Of a DNA stretch of 26,801 nt, positions 8,945 through 16,240 are shown one piece after another. The stretch spans positions 4,723,964-4,750,764 of the forward strand of contig NC_090615.1 in NCBI RefSeq assembly GCF_004359215.1, in the 5' to 3' direction. The translations under genes were made by a program, and so were the position numbers. How positions within the stretch are numbered: position 1 is the first letter of the stretch; each line of letters starts with the position of its first letter. Below the pieces are notes generated by a model. It searched no databases, was not told the DNA's origin, and saw nothing but the letters and a program-made list of their open reading frames with translations. Source of the stretch: Bremia lactucae. Lineage: Eukaryota > Oomycota > Peronosporomycetes > Peronosporales > Peronosporaceae.

Positions 8945-10075
8945 TTATGCAAGTACTTAGCGATCCCTAAGAATTGGCGCGAATCCCTCACATGCCGTGG
9001 GATTGGCCATTCCTTTGCTGATTCTACCTTGTCTGGGTCTGCTCGTACACCATGTGTACCAGCAATGCAGCCCAGCACAGGTATCTCAGGTCCCATGGAC
9101 CCCTATGACGCACTTTTGCAAATTGACGTACCATTGGGCGTCCTCCAAAGTCTGCACCACAGCGTCCAAATGACGCTTGTGCGACTCTATTGCGCTCAGC
9201 CCGTCCTCGGTCTTACTATGCACGAATACATCGTCAAAGTAATGGGGTGCGTGGGCACGGTGCTGACGTATCACGTGAGCCACCACTCGGTTAAATGTCG
9301 CTTGTGCGCTTTTCAAACGTTGGGGCATCACAAGTAACTCCCAAAGCATACCGCTTTGGTTGCTTACTGCCGTTTTGACAACGTCGGACCCTCCTATGAG
9401 TACCTGATAGTAGCTATCCTTAAAATCTAACGCGGATAAGATAGTTGACTTTCCCATGGAGTTACACAAAACATTTTTTCGCGGGATTGGCGTCTGCGCC
9501 GGTATGGTCGCCGTGTTCAAGCATAACCTACGCGCCATCCACCTGTGGCTATACGCACCCAAAAGGTCGGGCTGTAGTGAGACGATTTGCTCTGACGCAC
9601 ATGTCCCTCCTTGGCTCGCTTGTCGAAGAACTCATCGATATAATCGACTTGTTCTTTCGGCAACGGCCATTGCCTGGTCACACAATACTTGGTGCCAGGT
9701 TCGAGGTCTATCTCGTGCCCGATGCCCCTATCTGCTGGTAGGCGGCTCGGCACTTCTTCTGGGAACACATCGCGATGTTTCCACAGAACCTCAAAGAACG
9801 GACTGTCTCTCAAGGCATCCCAGCCTTGAGCAGCGAACTGTTTCTTTATGTCCGTTTCTAGGACGCTCTCGTCCACTCTGTGCAGGACCCCTGTCTCCAC
9901 GAGCTGGGAAGGAATTGGTGAACGTTTGATATCCCGACAACGCACCCTCAACTGTGTTCCACACAACATCCGTTGCATACGCCTTACGCTGAAGCACATC
10001 CTTTTCGGTGTACTACATTAAGTTCGCAACTGTGCGTGTACGCCAGTCTATCCATGGTTGATGTTTTGCCAACCA
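8945..10075 (-). pseudogene. Reverse transcriptase and protease tail of element C
   Basis: Near 10070-10020 is the end of the retropepsin region (HGWQNINHG, like the W.AKHQPWIDW that closes oomycete Gypsy proteases). An open stretch at 9999-9517 carries the pre-RT region with HRDVFPEEVPSRLP, HEIDLEPGTKYCVTRQWPLP and the first part of RT. After a shift, 9562-9086 has the palm: ALDFKDSYYQ with the first Asp, GMLWELLVMPQ and the catalytic box YFDD. The thumb ends at RQFLGIAKYLHK near 8945, where the deletion begins. The active-site boxes are intact, but the frameshift near 9530 and the missing RNase H make it inactive. Confidence 0.88.
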
Positions 10076-10101
10076 TGGCGGTCATACGAACTCTTCATAC
10101 C

Positions 10102-10440
10102 TAGCACTGTGAAGGCGGTAAACGTCACTCGTTAAAGCAGACGGTGCAAGCTCACTAAATCGAACGATTGGAAAACCGTTCGAAGAGTGCGTACTCAGTG
10201 TTGGAGTACGAATGAAATTATCACGCTCTTCGTGATGAGCTGTCGTCAGCTCTTCGTGATGAGCTGTCGTCAGCTCATCACAGTTTCGAGGATACTCGGA
10301 ACCGGCATGAGAAACTCCAGATTCAACACGAGAACCTGGTTCGCGATCACAAGAATCTTTTAGGGATTCTTGAAAAGGGTGGTCCGATCCGTCCCCGGAA
10401 GAAATCGCGTTGTGATGGCACGAGCGGAGCCGACCAACGT
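10102..10440 (-). pseudogene. Pol linker of element B
   Basis: This is the sense counterpart of the antisense frame. It continues from HSAFYVGRLRSCHHN through a hydrophilic stretch (SGVSHAGSEYPRNCDELTTA) to SELAPSALTSDVY, after which similarity to A stops near 10100. It has no stops between 10555 and 10082, which is more intact than in A. The chromodomain that should follow is gone. Confidence 0.6.
10225..10272. repeat. Tandem duplication, 2 x 24 bp
   Basis: Two perfect copies of a 24-base unit (starting GCTCTTCGTGATGAG) stand side by side. Element A has only one copy at the matching place. The length is a multiple of three, so both the pol linker (repeat ELTTAHHE) and the antisense frame (repeat ALRDELSS) stay open. 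Confidence 0.95.
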
Positions 10441-10443
10441 AAA

Positions 10444-11469
10444 ACGCAGAATGCGTTCGCATCCTACGTGGCAATTCTATTGTGTACGCATTGTCTCTGC
10501 GATGCAGTAAACGGGATGGCCTAATGAACTTGGGTAGTTGTTTACTGCTACCCACATTAGTGAATACACGCTTAGGTAAGTTTTCCGTAGAGAGTAGTGC
10601 TAGGTCATTAATTTAAGTGAAATAACATTTACTCACCCATTTTTGTCTGCGTTCCGCTTCTGACGGTCTACTGCGTTAGCAATGGAATCCTGTACGAAAC
10701 GGATTACTAATTCTCGAGCCAGCAGAAATTCCTCTGCTGACTCATTTTTTTTTTCATTTCACTGCGCTTTGTGCGCACTGCCATGAGATCTTTCTCATCT
10801 TCGATGTCGATCGCTTCGACATCGACATCACTCGCATCGTTGGTAACTTCGACGCGTAACGAGCATGAGCTAGAAGTGTTTTTGCTCGTGCGAGTCCACC
10901 CCCCCTAAACTAGAGGATCCCTCTAATTGGGTGGGTATGTGTGAATGGCGTAAGCCATTCACGAAGAACGGCGTATGCGTTGTAGACGCATGGGCCGAAT
11001 TGCTGATGACGAATTCGACCATTGGTAAAAACTCGCTCCAATTCGGATACGATTGGACGTAACCTCGAAGTATCTTTACGAGGACGCGATTTACGCGTTC
11101 TGTTTGACCATCCGTCTCTGGATGATCAGAAGTTGACATAGTCAGCCGTGTTCCGAGAGATCGGAACACGGATTGCCAAAACTCCGCCGTAAATCGTGGA
11201 TCTTTATCGGAGACCAGTTCACGGGGTAAATCGTGGAGTTTTAATACCGTGTTGATAAAGACACGGCACAGCCTCGAAACGAGAATTGACTCAGGTACTG
11301 CAGCAAGATGTACCATCTTGCTAAATTTGTCTTCAAAAACAAGAAATTCATTGTTTTTGTGATCGGCTTCGGAAAATCCGAAGACGAAGTTTAGATATAC
11401 ATACTGCCAATATTCTGCCGGAAGTGGTAAACGTTGTGGGGGTGCACGGGACGAAGGTCTAGGCTTCAC
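10444..11469 (-). pseudogene. Integrase core and C-terminus of element B
   Basis: The open stretch 11469-10870 carries the catalytic core: VYLNFVFGF, SDKDPRF and DGQTERVNR. The first catalytic residue appears to be Asn (LNF where A has MDF), so it should be inactive even without other damage. The frame ends at 10870 with the same premature stop as in A (SHEQKHF then TAG). The C-terminal domain follows in other frames to THSAFYVGRLR at about 10444. Positions 10521-11162 match A at 2412-3053 almost base for base. Confidence 0.88.
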
Positions 11470-11870
11470 CCGTTGTCACACCTCTCAAGCACGAATGTAC
11501 TCGCGCGTGAATTGGTACTGGCGGGGCCATTAAAAGTCGCGACTTACTGTGAGATTAGATCTCTCACGTCCACGGTGCCAACTTGTTGGTGCATCGTGCT
11601 ACTCATTCATGATGCGCAAGCGCAAATCATTGTGAGTTGGGACGACGACACGTGGAGTGTCGCCGGCAACGGCTGTGATTTACAGTTAGCCGTTGCGTGT
11701 TGTGTATCGAACGGATGACGATCGATAGAAAGCCGACAAATCTTTAAAGAGATTTATCGAACGGATTCATGAGATGATCCATTTAACGCAGAAGGTCCTT
11801 ATCTTCTGCGTAGGCTTTCTTTAATTCATCAAACAAGGTTAACTATTTGAGGAGATTTCTTCGCAAGTAC
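11470..11870 (-). pseudogene. Integrase zinc region and spacer of element B
   Basis: The sequence is homologous to 1740-2120 of element A: the RNase H-integrase spacer and the zinc-binding N-terminus of the integrase (VVVPTHNDLRLRIMNE and so on). No continuous frame remains. Near 11840-11870 it meets protease-linker sequence, marking the deletion of RT and RNase H. Confidence 0.65.
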
Positions 11871-12579
11871 GTGGGGACTTATTTCCTCAATGTCTTCCAA
11901 TTTTGATTGCGCTGTCACAGTCGGGTCCTCTACGGTCGACTCTCTACTCGACCTAGGATCATAGTGTAGCCCCTTTTGGACAATCGGCATATTCCTTAAA
12001 TGTCGCCTGCTAGGCGATCATTCATGTCTCAATCCACTCGACTTCTTCGAGTGGTGAACCTTCGGCGCTGCCTGTGCATTCGCTTACTGCCGGCAGCTGA
12101 CTCCCGTGTGATAAGTAATCACACTGTGATCTTGGGCAGTTTTAGTAACAACCGTACCGCAAGTGAGGCCATCGCACTAACTCGTAGTACATTCACAAGC
12201 TTGTGGACGCTCCAAAACGTTTATCAGATGGCCATCTGATGAACAAGTGACAGGCATCTTTACGGATCGATACTGCCAGCTGGTTCTTGGCTCATATTTT
12301 CTGACCAAGAATGACCTAGGATGACATCAAATGTGTCATCCAAATCCAGTACGATGAAATCATCATCGTACTGTAAATTTTTAATGTGTAGTGAAATTTC
12401 ACTACGCATTTTATCAATGTTATCGATGTGCCTGCCGCTAGACGCACCGCCATCCTCGTTGAAGGGATGTCGCGCTCAACATATTTGAGTCCACGACCCT
12501 CTAGCGACTGGCGACAAATAAAGTTATTCGACGCCTCACAGTCCACTAGCGCCCTAAGTGACAAATTATTTCTGGGCAA
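11870..12579 (-). pseudogene. Retropepsin and following linker of element B, broken
   Basis: The open part at 12579-12316 has ALVDCEASNNFI, the place of the retropepsin active site, where D(S/T)GAS is expected. The Gly is replaced by Glu, so it is probably inactive. Near 12300-12275 VILGHSW stands for the usual ILGMPWL motif of the C-terminal half. Beyond that, to 11870, is a linker without a continuous frame. Confidence 0.7.
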
Positions 12580-12620
12580 CTTTCGTCAAGAATTTTGCAA
12601 AGTTCCTTGAGGTTGCTGGA

Positions 12621-13744
12621 TCAGTAGGGCGTTGCGCCCCTACTGACCCCGACCATTTTTGGCGGCCTGCCTCGCTTTTGCGACTTCGCAACAACGTCGG
12701 ACCCGCAAACGTTGCCCTTTTTGGCATACGGTCTTAAATTACGTTCAGTACCTTTCGGTGCTGGGCGTGGGGCACTACACTCATGAGCGTAGTGTTGTAA
12801 CTTTTGGCAGCGATTGCATTTCTGCAATCGCTTATTGTTCGGAAAGCGCGGTTTCTCGCTTTCGACATAAGAGAGGTCCATAGGTTCTGGACCTCCAAGC
12901 TCGTGTTGCCTTGGAAGACAATATGATGACGAACTAGCTTGTGCCTGTCTCAAGCTAAAGTCCTCCTGTTCTGCAACGGATATTGCTTCTTCAAGCTTAT
13001 CCAGTTCCAAGCGGAACAGGTGAGTCTTTACGGGACCATCCGTGAGACCTTGCATGAACACCGTAATCAACGTGTGTTCATGAATTGGGTTGTTTGTGTA
13101 CAACTCGCTAAGAGTCGTATGTGCTGGGCACTAGCGTGAACATCACGCTTGCCTTGCTTGAGATTTAGAAGCTCTGATCGAGCTCTGAACTCAGCCCTAG
13201 GCGGTTCAAACGTCTGTTTGAGCCGGATTTTAAAAGCCTCAAACGAACAAAAGACATATGGGTCGCGCAACTTAAGGCCTTGTGCACAAGTTTTGGCACG
13301 ACCTGCCAAATCTGACAGAGAAAATAAGACTTGCATTTGCTCGTCGACGATGTGACGTGCCCTTATGGCACCATATTAAGAGGAAGTATTTTCGACTCCC
13401 CTATACTTAGAGATGTCAATCTTTAAGGTTTTGGGACGACGTGTGTGCGTCATCCCAGGTACAGGGGTCTGTACCTGTTGTAACCTCAACAGTTCTGCCT
13501 GTTGAGAGCCTTGCTGATTAAGCAAGGCTAACTTTTTCTTCGCCTCGTCAAGTTCATGTTGTACGAGCTTGGCGATGGCTGAATGGAGGGCATCTCTGTC
13601 CAAACCGGACAGCATGGCCAAGATGGCATCGTTCCCTACGGTCGAACTCATTCGTTCGACCGCACTCTTTTCAATGTCACTGAGAAAGGAGTAGCAATCA
13701 CGCGAAACGTGATGAGTATTTCCATTATTATCTAACATTTCCAT
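12621..13744 (-). pseudogene. Gag of element B, one stop and one frameshift
   Basis: It starts at ATG 13744, 51 bases after the LTR edge, with MEMLDNNGNTHHVSRD. The N-terminal part has a predicted coiled coil (AKLVQHELDEAKKKLALLNQ). The capsid-like middle runs through HEHTLITVFMQGLTDGPVKT, a motif shared with the gag of D (VVTIFMEGLNEGVARTELF). The C-terminal part contains PMDLSYVE and an intact zinc knuckle, CNRCQKLQHYAHEC (C-x2-C-x4-H-x4-C), then a basic tail. A stop at 13376 and a frameshift between 13067 and 13103 break it. Stop and shift aside, its length is normal for a Gypsy gag of this family. Confidence 0.88.
13456..13662. repeat. Hairpin cluster inside gag of element B
   Basis: There are three perfect 9-bp stems in about 200 bases: 13456-13464 with 13469-13477 (loop 4), 13507-13515 with 13521-13529 (loop 5) and 13639-13647 with 13654-13662 (loop 6). 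A further 10-bp stem lies at 12809-12818 with 12823-12832 (loop 4). Confidence 0.85.
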
Positions 13745-13780
13745 GTAAGATGATGGAACTGTGGTCCTTGGACGGACTAC

Positions 13781-13792
13781 ACAGTGCTACCA
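13781..13792 (-). promoter_or_regulatory. Primer binding site of element B
   Basis: Read on the minus strand: LTR end, CC, then TGGTAGCACTGT. TGG two bases from the LTR is the mark of a site pairing with a tRNA CCA end. Element D has the same layout with TGGTAACACTGG. The tRNA cannot be named from this. Confidence 0.65.
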
Positions 13793-13794
13793 GG

Positions 13795-14238
13795 TGTAAC
13801 GGGGCGTTGCGGGCTTGTACTGCTTTAGTACAAGTCCACTTTGCACCGCTTAGTGCGAGTGGTGCCTTACGTCACTTCACGTACACTAGTACGTGCCGAG
13901 GAACACTCGCTTTAAAACACTTGCTTTAAAGAGGGTTAAGAGAAAATGTATTTAATATAATTATTTTTTTCTGTTTCTATCTATTGAATACTAACTTAAA
14001 TATAAACTAATACAAAACATGTAGTAAGTCTTATCTGTCTCTGTCTCTCTATTTGCGCGCGTCCAGCGCTGACTGGACCGCGGAGAAAGTAAATACTATG
14101 GCCTATATCTACCAATGGATAAGCTTTCCAAATATTGATACGTAAACTAATATTCTTTAAATATGATCCACCATTTAGATAATATATTAATTAACAACCT
14201 TTGAGTGTTAAATTCATGTAACGATACACCCCGTTACA
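13795..14238 (-). repeat. 5' LTR of element B
   Basis: This 444-bp repeat has TGTAACG and CGTTACA at its two ends. On the minus strand it starts at 14238 and ends at 13795, followed by the primer binding site. It aligns with LTR A, but only at about three quarters identity by eye. Perfect hairpins lie at 13814-13821/13827-13834 (8 bp) and 13878-13884/13889-13895 (7 bp). The conserved GC-rich hairpin block is at 14056-14083. Its transcription would run away from the host genes on the right. Confidence 0.9.
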
Positions 14239-14401
14239 AGTTAGATGTACTGTTCACCTTCGTTTCCGGCTTTTGTAGCGTTACGATGTGGGATGTCATC
14301 TTAAGAGATTACATCCCTTGGCGAAACCAATTATAATACATTAGTCCAACAGGATAGTATAATTCTAACCAAATAGATTGATCGAGACTATCTCAGCAAA
14401 T
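14239..14401. other. Short 3' flank between LTR B and the FHA-RING gene
   Basis: These 163 bases separate the LTR from the stop codon of the FHA-RING gene. They must hold, or the LTR must supply, the 3' end signals of that gene. No canonical polyadenylation motif stands out. Confidence 0.5.
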
Positions 14402-15829
14402 TTAGCCAAAATTTAAAAATATTTTCAGGCGGTGACAGCATTCGTCATCGACCAGACGTAGGCCATTGCAATCAAGCAATAGATTTTGCGCGGCGACAAA
14501 TAGTTCAGTTATGTTGGCCCTGTCCGCTGCAGGCTCCGTGAGCCCAACTATTCTGCAAGATGCGACACGAGCATCGCCAAATTGCTCAGTGATGAAGGCA
14601 GAAAACGCCAGCTTTTCCTTGGCTGACCACCGAATAAATACATTTGTCCAAATAATGCGCTCCTGTATAATACCGCTTCCTGGCTCGACACTGCCTCCGC
14701 GAGTAATTCTTCCCGATTCGATCTCATCCCCATCACTACCACATATGTATCCTTGTGGCCCCATTAATCGCCGCTGCATCCACGCCCGACGGCGAACAAG
14801 GGACTTAAACGTTTCCTTCTCGCCTACCAATTTCTCGATGAGCTCATCTAAAGCCCGATTGCGAACAGGTACTGTTTTTACGACGTTCCGGCACTCTGGA
14901 CATGACAACGAAGTACGAAACCAGCTACTTATGCATAGTCCGCAAAATGTATGCGAGCACGGCAGCGTTGCGCTCCCGTAGAAATACTCCATACACACAG
15001 GACAGGTCATTAGCCGTTCTTTTTCCTCTTCCTCGTTCTCTCGAGCTCTCTTTTGCGCGGCAGTATTGAAACCTCCATCAATTACAACTGCCTCTTCTTC
15101 ACTTGCACCACTTGAGCGCAAGCGTTTTCTTTGCTGACAATACAGAACATCTGGTTGGATCTGTTTCGATAGACTTCTCTTCAAAACTGCCGACTTGGTT
15201 AAACATCTGCGAGATCGTTTTTGTAAATGATTCTGTGATGTCGACGGTGTCACAATGCTTGTCTCACCATTCAGTGTTCCGGGTAGTAATTGACATTCCG
15301 CACTCGCAAGCGCCGGACTTCCTAAAATCGTCACCGTCGAGTGACGAAAACCTGTTGCCGCACTCGATGCATTTATTATGTGGTTTAGACGCGGCGACCG
15401 ACGCGAAGCTGCCTCATCTATCGATAGTCGATGATGTGATAGCGCAGGCGAAAGTGCAGCTGATTCCGCCAAAGCTTTCACTATTATGCGCGAATGTATT
15501 TCGTCAGGAAACTGAACCAAGAGACGAACACATTGCCGCATGGCTGACGCCAGCACTATCTCGTCGCCACCACGAAGCTCTTGATTACCTCCTTTTGGAA
15601 TGTCCATACCATTAACTGCCGTACCATTCATCGTCTCCAGATCGTAGATTAACCAGCGCCGCTTACCAAGCATAGCCGGCACTGGATTGGACAATGTCTC
15701 GGTGAGGGGGACAATACCCACGTGTCGCTTGCTGACTGTTCGCGTCGCTTCTGACGTGCTTATGCTGACCTCGCAGCCGCGACTGCGGCCCACACAGAAA
15801 GGAGAGGAAAATTCCCAGGAAGCCATCAT
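14402..15829 (-). CDS. FHA-RING E3 ubiquitin ligase, RNF8/CHFR type
   Basis: This intact single-exon gene of 475 codons encodes a probable E3 ubiquitin ligase that reads phospho-threonine signals. Residues about 8-105 form an FHA domain with GR at 14-15, SKRH at 33-36 and the NGT...NG loop at 68-74, which in this family bind phosphothreonine. Residues 260-275 are a short charged helix. Residues 276-313 are a C3HC4 RING with Cys 276, 279, 291, His 293, Cys 296, 299, 310 and 313 all present, which recruits an E2. The C-terminal 160 residues are not recognised. FHA at one end, RING downstream and the length match RNF8 or CHFR, which act in DNA-damage and mitotic checkpoints; which of the two is closer cannot be told here, and the PBZ zinc finger of CHFR is not seen. 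Two Met codons open the frame (15829 and 15826). It is divergent from CUL1. Confidence 0.88.
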   Translation of the reverse strand: MMASWEFSSPFCVGRSRGCEVSISTSEATRTVSKRHVGIVPLTETLSNPVPAMLGKRRWLIYDLETMNGTAVNGMDIPKGGNQELRGGDEIVLASAMRQCVRLLVQFPDEIHSRIIVKALAESAALSPALSHHRLSIDEAASRRSPRLNHIINASSAATGFRHSTVTILGSPALASAECQLLPGTLNGETSIVTPSTSQNHLQKRSRRCLTKSAVLKRSLSKQIQPDVLYCQQRKRLRSSGASEEEAVVIDGGFNTAAQKRARENEEEEKERLMTCPVCMEYFYGSATLPCSHTFCGLCISSWFRTSLSCPECRNVVKTVPVRNRALDELIEKLVGEKETFKSLVRRRAWMQRRLMGPQGYICGSDGDEIESGRITRGGSVEPGSGIIQERIIWTNVFIRWSAKEKLAFSAFITEQFGDARVASCRIVGLTEPAADRANITELFVAAQNLLLDCNGLRLVDDECCHRLKIFLNFG

Positions 15830-16240
15830 CGTACGAAAAAGGTAATAAGAAATTCCTACCTAATGTAAAGCGGGTATAATAGAGCTGTTAATGCAGAATC
15901 AGGTTCTCCTTGACAGTTATGAATTGGTAAGGACTTTTTTACGCTGGGGATGGGTCCAGTGGAAGTAAAATGGTCTTATATTTCAGTAATTCACGTTTTG
16001 AGGTGTCAGGTCGAACCGAGTAACGTGGCGAAGTGTCGAGGAAGCAAGGGAGGACAGGCGCCGACGTTTGATGCTTGCAACTGCGTTGTTTCAATTAAAT
16101 TTTCTAAACCAAACCTAAGTAATAAAGCTGTGATTGGTCAGACCAGTTGTCGAAAAACATCAAAGATCTGAATTTCTCAAAAAATTGAAAGATTTGCCGG
16201 CCAGATATTGCAACTTCTTAAAGAAGACGATTTCGAGTTC
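15830..16240. promoter_or_regulatory. Divergent promoter region between FHA-RING and CUL1
   Basis: These 411 bases lie between two genes that point away from each other and must contain both promoters and both 5' leaders. A 73-codon ORF at 15950-16171 has no recognisable features and is probably chance. No clear oomycete initiator element could be fixed by eye. Confidence 0.6.

Larger units (their letters stand above)
6050..10080 (-). mobile_element. Ty3/Gypsy chromodomain retroelement C, internally deleted
   Basis: On the minus strand the order is the tail of protease (about 10075-10020), RT (9999-8945), then directly the last part of the integrase core and its C-terminus (8931-8160), linker, chromodomain (about 7780-7610), a long 3' internal region, polypurine tract and LTR (6530 downwards). 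RNase H and most of the integrase core are absent. The 5' part joins element B near 10080. C belongs to a different family from A and B: its RT and integrase C-terminus differ clearly from theirs. The lower end of its LTR is not certain. Confidence 0.85.
10100..10524 (+). pseudogene. Antisense reading frame of element B, C-terminal coiled coil
   Basis: On the strand opposite pol, one frame carries SLKQTVQAH, stop, IERLENRSKSAYSVLEYE, stop, then an open coiled-coil-like run from NYHALRDELSSALRDELSSA through NRHEKLQIQHENLVRDHKN to a basic tail GPIRPRKKSRCDG, ending with TAA at 10522-10524. This matches the antisense frame of A in the same register with many conservative changes. A 24-bp tandem duplication (10225-10272) adds eight residues without breaking either strand's frame. 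Two nonsense changes make it a relic. The N-terminal part was lost at the junction with C. Confidence 0.5.
10082..14238 (-). mobile_element. Ty3/Gypsy retroelement B, without RT and RNase H, 3' end lost
   Basis: Minus-strand order is 5' LTR (14238-13795), primer binding site, gag, protease, then directly the integrase and linker, ending at the junction with C near 10080-10100. RT and RNase H are absent: protease-linker sequence at about 12250-11870 runs into sequence homologous to the RNase H-integrase spacer of A. The chromodomain and 3' LTR are also missing. B is close to A, sharing LTR family, integrase and linker. It would depend on helpers even if its gag were intact. Confidence 0.9.

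Noticed and set aside
9456..9929. 157-codon plus ORF inside element C
   Set aside because: It is a shadow of RT, whose motifs are on the minus strand.
14466..15615. Two plus-strand ORFs of about 170 codons
   Set aside because: They lie opposite the FHA-RING gene, which has clear FHA and RING residues; the plus frames show no family features.
16208..16240. Extra N-terminal codons for CUL1 starting at 16208
   Set aside because: The codon at 16208 is TTG. The first ATG is 16241, which gives a normal cullin N-terminus.
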